Part shown: piece by piece, positions 11,181 to 20,875 of the stretch | Layout: every line of letters begins with the position of its first letter | Numbering within the stretch: the stretch's first letter is position 1 | Assembly: GCA_963921195.1 (NCBI GenBank) | Contig: OY992537.1 | Coordinates: 151,933,844 to 151,997,843, forward strand | DNA from: Pegoplata infirma | Taxonomy: Eukaryota > Arthropoda > Insecta > Diptera > Anthomyiidae | Length of the DNA stretch: 64,000 nt | Direction of reading: 5' to 3' | Program-made: the position numbers and the translations under genes | Notes under the pieces: model-generated | The model's input: only the letters and a program-made list of their open reading frames with translations | The model's database searches: none | What the model was told of the DNA's origin: nothing

Positions 11181-11687
11181 CACTCAAAAAAAAACTTGTA
11201 AAACAACAAGAAAAGTTTGTAACTTTTTATTTGCTACCTTCTATTTTACCACAATTCCTTATAATTTTACAAGTTTTTAACAATAATTTTGTAATTTTAC
11301 AAGCTTTTTACGAATAAAAATGTAAATTTACAAATTCTTTGACGCGATAAAACTTACAAGGAGGTTTCGTGATTTTATTACATTTTTTGCTACCTCCTAT
11401 TTTACGAGAATTCCTAGTACAAATTACGAGGTTTTTCGTAATTTTACAAGATTTTTACGAATAAAATTGTAAATTTACGATTTTTTGGCGCAATAAAACT
11501 TACAAAGAAACCTCGTGAATTTACTAGATTTTTTTTTGGTAAAAACCGTTGGAAATTTGTAAAATTACAAAAAAAAATAAATTTCGATCGAAAATTTGTT
11601 GTTAAGAAACAAGGAACACTGTCAAATATTGGTAAAATGGGATTACAAGACTTTTTCTAGTAATTTGACAAGGTTTTTTTTTGTGTG
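11181..11687. mobile_element. 507-bp TA-target MITE with CACTCA ends
   Basis: It starts CACTCAAAAAAAAACTTGT and ends ACAAGGTTTTTTTTTGTGTG, flanked by TA at 11179-11180 and 11688-11689. Inside, TTTACAAG, TTACGA and GTAATTTTAC motifs alternate repeatedly. No coding region. Confidence 0.75.
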
Positions 11688-11939
11688 TAGCGTTGATTTT
11701 AGCACGAATGTTTTCGTCGATGATTTAAGGATTCTTTGCGTACATTTTGCTTTTAAAATAACCCCACAAAAAAATGTCTGGGTGGGTCAAATCTGCAAAT
11801 GAAGGTCAGTTGTTGTCGCTCTTTTTTGACTTTGCACGGAAATTTTAACTGTTCTCCTAGATTTCCAGATTTTACTTCTTTGGACTTAATTTGTGGGGTT
11901 ATTTAAAAAGAAAAATATACTCTAACAATCCTCAGGCCG

Positions 11940-12379
11940 ATGACGAAAAACTAATAGAAAAACTAATAGACGTTAGGGGCACCTTCCCCCTGCTATTTTT
12001 AACTTTTTCTGAGATAAGAATTTTGCATTTGCTTAGCAAAAGTACAAAAAACCCTGCAAAAAATGCGGTTTTTCTTGGGTTGGTTTAGTTCTTCAAGGGG
12101 GGACTTTTTTCCCCTTGGACCGATTTTGCCCATTTCCGAACTTAACCTGCCTAGGAATGTAAGACATATTCGTGCCAAACTTCGGAAGTCTAGCTCGTTT
12201 ATTTTGGACTGTATCATGTCTTCTACAGACGAACAGACGGACGGACGGACATCGCTAGAATGTCTTAGAATCGATCACTAATCAATAATATATATACTTT
12301 ATGGGGTCCTAGACCGATATTTCGATGCGTTACACACGGAATGACAAAGTGAGTATACCCCCATACTGTGGTTGGAGGG
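11940..12379 (-). repeat. mini-me/DINE-1-like dipteran repeat, interrupted by a hAT
   Basis: On the minus strand it reads GGGTATACTCACTTTGTCATT, then a conserved core with GACCCCATAAAG, a short (TA)n tract and a (GTCC/GTCTG)n tract at 12228-12250. Microsatellites of these two types around a conserved core are the described hallmark of the mini-me elements of flies. It matches the repeat at 25692. Its outer end resumes at 13152 after the hAT. Confidence 0.6.
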
Positions 12380-13151
12380 CATTGGCGTAGGAAGCCAACA
12401 TTTCTGGGGGGGGCTAAAGCCCCCCTAGATTTTTTTGAATTTTTTGGTATTTTTTTTTTTAATAGAAAAACCCAGACCTATTCCTGAAGCGTTCCCTTTA
12501 ACATGCGTCTAGGTGTCCTAGAAACGAATGCCCCCCGAAAGCGGTTAAAAATTCATATATTTGTTTTAAACAAATTTTGATGCTGAAGATTTTTCGGAAA
12601 TTTACAACTCCCAGATATGTTTTGAGAATGAAAGATTTTTAATATTTTTCCCATAGTAAAATCATTAGATTACTATGACTTTTTTCAAGAAAAAGTTCTG
12701 ATGATTGCAAAAATTGATGATTATTAGTCAAAATTCTCAGATTCTTTCTTCCAATAACTTTTGTCTATAAAAAAATCCCTCAGAATTTGGAAACTTTTTT
12801 AAATCAAAATGTTAAAATGTTTTCCTGAAGTTAAAACCCTAAGATTCGGTAAAGTCTTTATTACTGACAAAAACATCAACTTCATATATATATAAAAACT
12901 TTTTTCAATAATTCAGACTATTTTTCAATGGGAAAAACTATTAGATCTAATATAATAATCATTACGAGTCCTTAACACTCGTATAATAATCATAACGAGT
13001 CCTAAAGACTCATTATTATTATTTATTGTTGCAAAAATTAATGAAATCATTAAATTAAAAAAAAAAATTGTGAATGATTAAAATTCTGGGGGGGGCTAAA
13101 ATTGTTCTGGGGGGGCTAAGCCCCCCCCAGAGAGGGCTATCTACGCCTATG
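12380..13151. mobile_element. 772-bp non-autonomous hAT, TSD TTGGAGGG, G-run/C-run ends
   Basis: The ends are CATTGGCGTAG and CTACGCCTATG, flanked by exact TTGGAGGG at 12372-12379 and 13152-13159. Just inside each end is GGGGGGGCTAAGCCCCCC-type sequence, able to form a strong hairpin. The interior is AT-rich, with (TAATAATCAT..ACGAG) repeats near 12950-13010. No transposase. Confidence 0.88.
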
Positions 13152-13259
13152 TTGGAGGGTATAAATATTATTTATTGGTCCAGTTACTTTTTCAAAATCC
13201 AGCTGAAAATTTTCCATTATCCAGTTATTTGACTTCTAGTATCTGGCAACCCTACATAG

Positions 13260-13803
13260 GTACCACCATAATGCTTTCACCGCCACTCCAGCATTTCAAA
13301 CTAAAACGAAATACCCTTACTGTCGCCAAAGCAAATCGAAGATGGAAGGAACTTGGGACAAGTCGTATAAGCAGAATTTTATGGCCACGCTATGATTTAG
13401 GAAGAACTAAATTCTTACTTACACTTACGAGAATAGAATGTCGTATGTTGACAGGTTTAATAACGGGACACTGTCTTGTCGGAAAACATGCCAAGAACAT
13501 GAATCTTATTACGGACGCAAACTGTAAAAGGTGCGAGACACCAGACGTCGAAGAGACCATTGAACACATCCTGTGTCACTGCCCGGCTTTGGCACGAACT
13601 CGACTATCAATTATAGGAAGTTCACAGTTCGAGACTTTGGAGGAAATTACGAGGATAGACCTGAAGAGCTTGAAACAATTCGCAATGAAGGTCAATGTAT
13701 TTAGTTTACATCGATAAGCGGAAAAAGTTTTGTGGTATCGCTATGGACCAATTGGTCTATGCGGAGTGCCCATCTGGCACCGCCACCCTAACCTAACCTA
13801 AGT
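13260..13803 (+). pseudogene. 3' end of a jockey/LOA/R1-type LINE ORF2, 5'-truncated
   Basis: An open frame from about 13290 to 13717 encodes the C-terminal end of a LINE polyprotein. It has ECRMLTGLITGHCLVGKHA, typical of the region after the RNase H fold, and a zinc knuckle CKRCETPDVEETIEHILCHC near 13530-13590. The 3' end is a (TAACC)n tail at 13790-13801. The upstream RT is missing, as usual for a dead-on-arrival insertion. Confidence 0.82.
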
Positions 13804-14010
13804 ACGATACAAAAGGAACCCAAAAAAAATTCCAAAAAGTCCAATATTTTGTCGTGCTAATATTTAAGCTAAATGGTAACTACTTTAAACCCCGACGCTA
13901 AGCGAAATCGAAAAAAAAAAATCGCTCAACCCATAAACCCAGTGAAAAGTCAAAAAAGTTAAGCAGTATGCTAATAACAAACTCATTCATTATATAACTT
14001 TTTTTTTTCA
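13804..14010. other. AT-rich sequence, probably Helitron body
   Basis: There is no coding sequence. It lies immediately upstream of a Helitron-like 3' terminus; I cannot place the 5' TC end. Confidence 0.3.
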
Positions 14011-14041
14011 ACCCGGGCAACGCCGGGTGCAAAACAGCTAG
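14011..14041 (+). mobile_element. Helitron-like 3' terminus (hairpin + CTAG)
   Basis: A short hairpin CCCGG-GCAACG-CCGGG at 14012-14027 is followed 10 bp later by CTAG (14038-14041) and then T. Helitrons end in a hairpin plus CTRR and insert between A and T. The target was the LINE endonuclease fragment that begins right after. Confidence 0.6.
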
Positions 14042-14300
14042 TTGTTTATATAAGTGGATATGAAAGGACTAGCTAAAGTGAGATCTAATACCTCCTCCCT
14101 AATAACATTAATAAAAGTAGGTTTGGATTCCTTGTTCAAAATATCTATTTGATTAAAACCTAAATAATCAAGAAGATCCCTACCCCTATCATTTATGTTG
14201 CTACTCCCCAATATGGTATGATGTGCGTTGGCATCAAACCCAATTATAAACTGAAAGTTGTTTTTCTGACAATAACTTACCAGCTTTGTGACCTCCACCG
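14042..14300 (-). pseudogene. LINE endonuclease fragment (jockey/LOA/R1-type)
   Basis: The minus frame encodes FIIGFDANAHHTILGSSNIN, followed by RGRDLLDYLGFNQIDILN and PTFINVIREEVLDLTLASP. This is the middle of an AP-type endonuclease with the D-N and following catalytic motifs. Both ends are cut, one by the Helitron-like end and the other by a G-rich stretch. It may be the same LINE type as at 13260-13803, in opposite orientation. Confidence 0.78.
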
Positions 14301-14784
14301 GAGGTATCGGTCCCTCACCTGCATGCGCGGGTACAAGGGGGGGGGGGGTGGGGGAAGGGGAAATTCCCCCCCCAGACCAAATTTCGAAAAGCAAAAAAAA
14401 GAAAAAAATAAAAGAAAGAAAGAAAAGGAAAGAAAAAGGAAATTTTCTAAAAAAAATCTCGAAGTCCAAAAATTTTTCATAGAAAAAATATAAAATTTTT
14501 AAATTTTTTAAGGAAAAAGTGAATTAATAAAAAAATTTTCTGTGAAAAATATCTGTCAATCTTATTATGAATTTTGGCATAAACAAATTACTGAGAATAT
14601 GCTTTTTTGTATAGAAAAATGTTACAGGATCTTAATTTGGTTTATATAAAAAAGGTTTGTCTTCTACATAGCAATAGAAAAATATCTTACAATCTTAAAA
14701 ATGTTGATAGTCGAACTTGCATATGTAAAACTATTTTAATTTTTTTTTTTCTAAAGAATAAACTTTTTTTTAAAGAAAAAATTT
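14301..14784. other. Low-complexity G-run / purine-rich sequence
   Basis: It holds a run of 12 or more G (around 14338-14350), then a purine-only stretch of AAAGAAAG-type sequence, then AT-rich DNA. Overlapping frames on both strands are low-complexity artefacts. Confidence 0.5.
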
Positions 14785-15254
14785 TCAGAATCTGAGACTT
14801 TTTTATGTGAAAAAGGTCTCAAAACTTTTTTATAGGATATAGGTCGCAGAAGAGTTTTTCTATGGGGAAAAAGTCTCAGAATTTCTGAATTTAAGACTTA
14901 TTTTAAGGAAAAAGGTGTCAGAATCTGAGTCTTTTTTGGAAAGAAAAAGGTCAAAAAGTCTGAGACTTTTTATTGTTGAAAAATAGTCTCAGAAGTCGAA
15001 ACTTGCTGAATTGGTCGAAGGTCGCAGAATCTGAGACTTTTTCAACGGAAAAAAGGTCTTTGAATCTAAGACTTTTTTTATAGGAATAAGGTCTCAGAAT
15101 CTCAGATTTTTCTATAGGAAACAGGTCTCAGAATCTTTGACCTTTCTATAGAAAAAATGTCTTAAAGGGTGAGACGTTTTCTATAGGAAAAACAATTCCG
15201 AATCTAGGACTTTTTCTTTAGGAAAGGGGCACAGAATCTTCTTCTTTTTCTATA
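14785..15254. repeat. Hairpin-unit minisatellite, left block (unit about 35-40 bp)
   Basis: Degenerate units of CTGAGACTTTTTCTATAGGA followed by AAAAAGGTCTCAGAAT. Each unit is a near palindrome (GAGAC...GTCTC arms around TATAG). The array is split by the MITE at 15255-15983 and continues to 16660. Confidence 0.8.
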
Positions 15255-15983
15255 CACCCAAAAAATTTCCCAGTTACTGGCTACTAAAATTTTAACTGAA
15301 ACCCAGTTAAAATACACCTAACTGAGGCCCAGTTATTCAAATAAGTTGATAGTAACTAATTTTTAAAAAAAATACAAATTCAAGTATTTCGACAGGTAAT
15401 GGTAACGATTTTTCCAGTTACTTTGAAAAACAATATCTACTTAGTTAAAAATAACGAAATTAATATAGGGGTTTGTTGTGTAGAACCGAAATTTTATTCT
15501 TAATCAATTTTTTCTGCAATGAAGAATTTGCAAATCATTTTTTTTTTTTTTTAATTTTATTCAGACATTTAAAACATAGTTTATAATTTTTACTCCAATT
15601 TGTTTAATTTGTATTTTACTTTCCAGCATCAGCATCTGTGACTGAATCAATTCAGCTTTTGCCCGGATTTTCGCGTCCATTACCTTTAAAAAGAAAATAT
15701 ATTTTGTTATAATTTATAATCCAACAAATATCTTTCAACATTAATCATTCTTACCGTGGACCAAATAAATTCACGATTTTATTTTAAGCGACACAATATT
15801 TGTTTAATTAAATATTTTTTTTTAATTTTTGACAATTTAAAAATAATTTGAAATACAGGGTAACTAAAAAACTGTTGTTATTAACCGAAATCATAGTTAC
15901 TGGTGGCTAATTCAGTTATTTTAAAAAAATGTAGAATTAACTGGGAAATTTCGTAACTAGCCAACTGGGGAATTTTTTCGGTG
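15255..15983. mobile_element. 729-bp TA-target MITE with CACCCAAAAAATT ends
   Basis: It starts CACCCAAAAAATTTCCCAGT and ends ACTGGGGAATTTTTTCGGTG, flanked by TA at 15253-15254 and 15984-15985. Removing it restores the minisatellite unit TTTTTCTATAGGAAAAG, which proves the boundaries. CAGTTA/TAACTG motifs repeat inside both ends. The centre (15600-15720) contains TTTACTTTCCAG followed by a short open stretch, resembling a 3' splice site plus exon. Confidence 0.9.
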
Positions 15984-16660
15984 TAGGAAAAGTGTCTTAG
16001 AATCGGAAAAGATTTCAGAATCAGAAAAAGGTCTCAGAATCTGTCACTTCTTCTTTAGAGAAAAAGTGCCAGAATTTTAAACTTTTTCTATAAGGGAAAA
16101 AGCTCTCAGAATCTGAGACTTTTTCTTTAGGAAAAAGGTCTGAGAATCTGAGCGTTAATCTTTAGAAATAAGATTTTAGAGTTTTAAACTTTTTCTTTAG
16201 GAAAAACGTATTAGAATCTGAGAATTTTTCTATTGGAAAAAGGTCGAAGAATCTAATTGTAAGACTTTTTCTATAGAAAAAGGTCTCAGAATCTAAAATT
16301 TTTTCAGTACGAAACAAATCTAATAATCAGAGAACTCTCTATAGGAAAAATGTCTCAATAACTCTTTAAAATATGAGACTTTTTCTACAGTAAAATGTTT
16401 CAGAATCTGAGACTTTTTCTGTGGAAAAAAATTCTTAGAACCTGAAAATTTTTCTATACGAAAAAAGTCTCAATTCTGAGACATTTTTCGAAAAGAAGTC
16501 TTATATTCTGAGATATTTTCCATATAAAAAAAAAATTTACGAAAAATGTCTCAAAATCCGAAATTTTCTATGTACGAAGAATTTGTTCTATTAAAAAATA
16601 TACAATTTTCTTTTAAATTCCTTTTATTCTGAGACATTTTTCGTAAAGAAAAGTCTTATT
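15984..16660. repeat. Hairpin-unit minisatellite, right block
   Basis: Continuation of the GAGACTTTTTC-TATAG-GAAAAAGTCTC array, more diverged towards 16640. Weaker related units occur at about 18150-18310. Confidence 0.8.
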
Positions 16661-16679
16661 TTTTTTTTTTGGGGTGTTT

Positions 16680-17330
16680 GGGCACCATTGGTATAAAGAG
16701 TTGCCAAAATTGTAATGTTAAGTAGTGATATCGTTTTTTTACAAGTAGTTATAGTTATATATAAAAAACTCAAAAAAAAACACGCCTGAAGCCAACTTTA
16801 ACTGTACCAACAACTTGGCTAAAAGTTGGTTTGGTTGACTGGCTTTCTTAAAAAGTCGTCTTTCGGCAGAGTTAAATTTAGCAAATGGCGTGCCCGTTTG
16901 TACTCCCAGTTTATCAAGGCTGCTGCCTATGATTGTAGCTCCTGATCTGTTGGAGCATATACTTTTAAGATCGGATTCTATGGTCTCCGTGTCGGTTTCA
17001 GAATTCGCAGATTCCAGTTCCTGCGACACGTCTTCGATCTACCTTTGTTGATCCTTACCTGTGCACACAATTGCATCACTTGGGGTAGAATCAGTGCATG
17101 TAAGTGAAACTTCAATATCACTATTTTGTGGATGATCTTGGGTTTGCACTGTTGCAGTTAGGTCATCCATTAAATGGTGCTCTATAGCGCCCATAATATG
17201 TTGTGTTCTGTCGGGCAGCCCAGTGGCATTTCCGACAGAGGATGCAGCTGCATCGATTAAAAATTTTTTGTTGGTTGATGTATCCATGATATTTTTTTCA
17301 ATATTAAGGGGAAGTATAAAGGTCACCCAT
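16680..17330 (-). pseudogene. LINE ORF1 (gag-like) N-terminal fragment, frameshifted
   Basis: Two minus-strand frames, 17326-17039 and 17029-16739, read as one protein broken by a frameshift near 17035. The second contains SGATIIGSSLDKLG and NSAERRLFKKA, resembling ORF1 proteins of LOA/jockey-type insect LINEs. The first starts near an ATG at 17285 (MDTSTNKKFLIDAAASS). I infer the family from this resemblance and from the LINE scraps nearby; no zinc knuckles remain. Confidence 0.5.
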
Positions 17331-17869
17331 GGTAGAGCCCCTTACCGTGGGAAGCTATATTAAACTGGATTTCCCCTGTTTCCAGAGTTCGCATATTCAC
17401 TACTAAGCACCCTCTTAGCAACGCATCTCTTGGCATATGCTGTTCCACCGTAGATTAGGGGTTTATGTTTTAAGAGAGTTAACCATTTCTCCGCCTACTT
17501 ACATTTCCTAGGAGTTTAGCAGAGAGTAGACCATACTAAAAACTTAGGCAAAGGCCGACCCATCCTTGACAAACAAGGAGTTGTAAGTACACTACCGTCC
17601 TTCTTGAAGATACGGCATATTCAACAGATGAACATGGTAGTCCCCCGACAAGAATTTCGACTGGCCACTAAAGTATTACCCCGACTCCTATAGTCAAGAT
17701 ACATTTCTCCGATACTGTGTCACTAGGACAACATTAATACCAGAAACGTGTACCCTGGCCTTTGCCCATCCCGCTACATTCAGGATATGTCTGTAGTGCT
17801 TGTTGCCCAGCCGGCATCCACTCTGAAGGGTTTGGAAGAGGATTTGCGCCAGCCTAGTACAAAGATATC
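17331..17869 (-). other. Probable LINE 5' UTR, or unassigned unique sequence
   Basis: It is less AT-rich than its surroundings and lies directly 5' of the ORF1-like fragment on the minus strand. There is no open frame of note. It ends where the hAT MITE fragment begins at about 17870. Confidence 0.35.
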
Positions 17870-18036
17870 GGCCTATATTTCGAAAATCAACCAGTTTAAA
17901 CACGAAGCGACACATCTGATATATTAGAAATTTCATCGACTTTCGTGAACGCTTTTAAAAATTTTCATATCTTTATTGGTTGTGGTACAATAGCCAAATA
18001 CCGTTATTTTAGGTGGGTACTGATTGCCAACCTTGA
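17870..18036. mobile_element. Half of a palindromic hAT MITE
   Basis: The sequence from GGCCTATATTTCGAAAA to GATTGCCAACCTTG matches the right arm of the complete element at 35643-36017. The left arm is missing. Confidence 0.8.
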
Positions 18037-18533
18037 TTTTTTTCAATTTTTATCAATATTTTATCAAAACTTTCGTAGGAAAATCAAAAACCTAGGCGAA
18101 TTTGATTTCTGTTAATAAATATACTTTTCTTATGGAAAAGTATATCTATTTACAGAAATCAAATTCTGAGTCATTTCTTAAAGAAAATTGCTTCTAGAAG
18201 TATAATTTTGAGATTCTGAAAAATGTTTCCTATTTTTAACTTTTCCTATTCTGATACATTTTACAATTTCCGACGGAAAATTATTTTTTTTATTTCTCTT
18301 AGAATCAGGGTGGGTCGCTTGTCTTTGAGTTCATTTTTTGACTTCAGAATCGAAAAATTATAAAATTATGAAAAAAATTAAAAAAAAAATTATTCTTAAA
18401 AATTATTTTTTTTTTTAATTTACTTTAGGACTGGTTCTAAAAAAATATTTTACTTTAATAATTTTTTTTATAAAATTTTTCAATCCAGAAATATTTTGTA
18501 ACTCAAACATTTTTGCCAGTTTAAAGAAGGATA
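18037..18533. other. AT-rich presumed intron
   Basis: It contains diverged hairpin-minisatellite-like units (18150-18310) and A/T runs. Nothing else is recognised. Confidence 0.4.
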
Positions 18534-18607
18534 CACACGAATAAAAATTTTGCATGTGTTTTGTTATTGTTACAACAATAAAATACATGCAAAATTTTTG
18601 TTCGCAC
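18534..18607. mobile_element. Tiny hairpin MITE next to the NAGLU splice acceptor
   Basis: The arms 18534-18567 and 18574-18607 are inverted copies (GAATAAAAATTTTGCATGT and its complement) around a TTGTTACAA-type centre. It ends 47 bp before the exon at 18655, within the zone where the branch point is expected. No clear TSD, though TA precedes its left end. Confidence 0.6.
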
Positions 18608-18654
18608 TAACAAAAAATATAAATAAAAAATGTTAATGTTTTTATTTGCGACAG

Positions 18655-19055
18655 ATTATAAAAACAAATGACAATAAAATTCGCATTGATGCATATGATG
18701 GCGTGTCAGCGGCGAAAGGATTTCACCACTACCTTAAATATTATCTTCATAAAAGTATAGATTGGTACAACAGGCGAATAGACCTGGCTGATGATATTGA
18801 TTTACCCAACGTTACAATAACATCAAATTCGTATAGCGATGTTATATATTATCAAAACGTTTGTACGTGGGGATACAGTTTTGTATGGTGGGACTGGTCT
18901 ACATGGGTAGAACACATTGACTGGATGGCTATGATGGGTATAAGTTTAACTATAGCACCGATACAAGAACAACTGTGGTACGAAACTTATTTGCAAATGG
19001 GTTTAACAGATGAAGAGATTAATTCGCATTTATCGGGTCCAGCATTTTTTCCATG
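18655..19055 (+). CDS. NAGLU: Alpha-N-acetylglucosaminidase, internal exon
   Basis: NAGLU (GH89) is the lysosomal hydrolase removing terminal alpha-GlcNAc during heparan sulfate breakdown. The 401-bp exon starts in phase 0 after TTTTTATTTGCGACAG and ends two bases into a Trp codon before GTAAGT (19056-19061). The peptide contains GVSAAKGFHHYLKYYL, YYQNVCTWGYSFVWWDW, HIDWMAMMGISL, LWYETYLQMGLTDEEIN and GPAFFPW. These are hallmarks of the end of the NAGLU N-terminal domain and the start of the catalytic barrel. There are no internal stops. The usual ALAWSGQE-type segment is represented by TIAPIQEQ, one residue shorter than in mammals. No preceding or following exon is recognisable in the window, so both introns must be very long or the exon is isolated. 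Base composition is clearly less AT-rich than around it. Confidence 0.9.
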
Positions 19056-19061
19056 GTAAGT

Positions 19062-19260
19062 ATGCCTATAAAATAAATAAAATAATATAAATATAATAAA
19101 ATCGGTCAATTAAGTCAACGACCAGCTATTGTCAATGTCTAAAGTTGTTCATTCATTTAAAACGTTTTTGCATATTTTTTTAAATTTTATTTTACAATAT
19201 TAAAATCGTTTTACGCTAAACAGCACACAAAGTTATTCAATACTAAAACACAAAATATTG
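19062..19260. other. Start of presumed NAGLU intron
   Basis: AT-rich sequence after the splice donor. No feature is recognised before the hairpin MITE. Confidence 0.4.
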
Positions 19261-19477
19261 TGCTCAATTCTCGAATACGACTTCACCATTCACCCAATTT
19301 TTAAAAATTTGATATTCTTTAGAATTTTAAGATTTAAATTTTTTTTTCTTGTAACAATAAAAGATCTAGTTAATATGTTTAATAATTACAACAACAAATT
19401 TAAAAATCTTAAGACTCGAAAGAAATCAAATTTTTAAAAATTGGGTGAATGGTGAAGTCGTATTCGAGAATCGAGCA
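19261..19477. mobile_element. 217-bp hairpin MITE, TSD TATTG
   Basis: Arms of about 70 bp (TGCTCAATTCTCGAATACGA ... and its complement at 19408-19477) flank a 77-bp AT-rich centre. TATTG occurs immediately on both sides. It lies 200 bp into the presumed NAGLU intron. Confidence 0.82.
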
Positions 19478-19661
19478 TATTGTAAATAATAATTAAACTC
19501 TACCTCTTATTACACTGCGCAATTAATTTCGTTCATCACCTTGAGCCTCAATGGTTCCAATGCCAAATGAAAGTAGACCAACAAAAAAAGTTAGTTGGAA
19601 TATCTTTTTTATTAAAGCAATTTTAAAAACGTCAAACAACTATAATAGATGCACATCGAGC
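19478..19661. other. AT-rich intron-like spacer
   Basis: Nothing is recognised. Confidence 0.35.
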
Positions 19662-20144
19662 TAGAGCTGCAAAACTATCGATAGACGTCACATTCGATAT
19701 TTTCGATAGTTTGTTTTTAAACTACGATACTATCGATAGTATCGGATATTTAAAAGAATTGTAAGTTTTTGCATAAAATTACTTCTTTTTTTTTAAATAA
19801 AACTTGGTACTTCTTAACATACAAATGACAGTTTTTGCCGTTTACTTGCATTCCAGTCTATTTTAAATAACTACAGGGATATTTTATATCGTCCACAACT
19901 GATAAAAAAACTTAGCAATAACGTCAAAATTGAGATAACTCCAAAATATATATAGCAATAATTGCTTGGCTCTTTGGCTGAGCTACTATTGCTGGCAATA
20001 AAACTTCAAAATCGAACGTCATCTTTGTTTGGAATTCATCAAAATAGACGAAAACGAACAACTCTTCTGTTAGAAAAAACAACAGCAACAACCAAACTCG
20101 AATTGAAAAAATCATGATTTAGTTGATACTTGCTTAACAGCCTA

Positions 20145-20235
20145 CTTGGCGTATCGGTCTAGAGTGATTGTACGTTACAAGCAGTTAATAGCAAAGTATT
20201 ACAGATGATGGGTTCAATCCTTGTCGGCCTCGATC
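20145..20235 (+). repeat. tRNA-derived (SINE-like) sequence
   Basis: An A-box-like TTGGCGTATCGGTCTAGAG is followed at tRNA spacing by the B-box-like GGGTTCAATCC. Cloverleaf pairing outside the T arm is weak. This is the best of three such stretches in the window. Confidence 0.45.
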
Positions 20236-20875
20236 TGTTAATAATTTTCACATATAGAGTTCTGTTTACTATTAACTGAATAAATTTGACATTAAAAGTT
20301 TTTCTGAAGATTATTATAACTGGATAATATGAAACTAGTAAGAAACAAATAAGGATGTCTTAAAAATTTTTAGAAAAATTTAAATTTTTCTTTCACACTT
20401 TTCTCAATTCAAAACCATATATAACAAATCAAAAAATTATAATACATAATTATAATTAGAGCCTGAGCTCGACTGTCTTTACAGACACAATAATTTGAAA
20501 AGTGTTTTATTTTGTTTATTCTGCCGACGTTATTCGTTATTGCCACCGAAAAAAAATCAGGTGGAGACCTGGTGTTTCACTGTTACGTGCTGATTCTGTT
20601 CAGACCTTTAATCTCGCAATAACATTAACACGCGATTACTATCATTGCTTTTATACTTTAAAAAGTAGTATTATTCCAAAATAATATAAAGACTGTTCAC
20701 TTTTTGAATAATTTTTCAGCAAGTGGCAATCTATTTTAAGCAAGGTTTAAAAAACCAGACCAATGGTAGTAAAAATCACTGAAATTGTACTATAGCACTG
20801 GTAAAAATATCATCAAAAACAAATAGCGATCAACTGGTACACTTCCATAAACACACACATTTCAATAGTAGCTAG
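20236..20875. other. hAT interior, no coding features
   Basis: AT-rich sequence within the TATCGATA hAT frame. Motifs such as AGCACTGGT near 20790 suggest further decayed element ends. Confidence 0.3.

Larger units (their letters stand above)
10898..13254. mobile_element. Composite hAT-like element (TAGGGTTGCCAGA ends, CCAGTT arrays)
   Basis: The outer ends TAGGGTTGCCAGA (10898) and TCTGGCAACCCTA (13254) are inverted repeats. CCAGTT/CCTGG motifs recur just inside both ends (10910-10990 and 13178-13225). The flanks show no exact 8-bp duplication. The interior holds three later insertions or attached repeats: a MITE at 11181-11687, a mini-me-like repeat from about 11940, and a hAT at 12380-13151. 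Confidence 0.65.

Noticed and set aside
14218..14493. Overlapping plus and minus frames over the G-run/purine tract
   Set aside because: Low-complexity G/K/R/F-rich peptides produced by the GGGG and AAAGAAAG tracts; only the endonuclease piece up to about 14300 is real.
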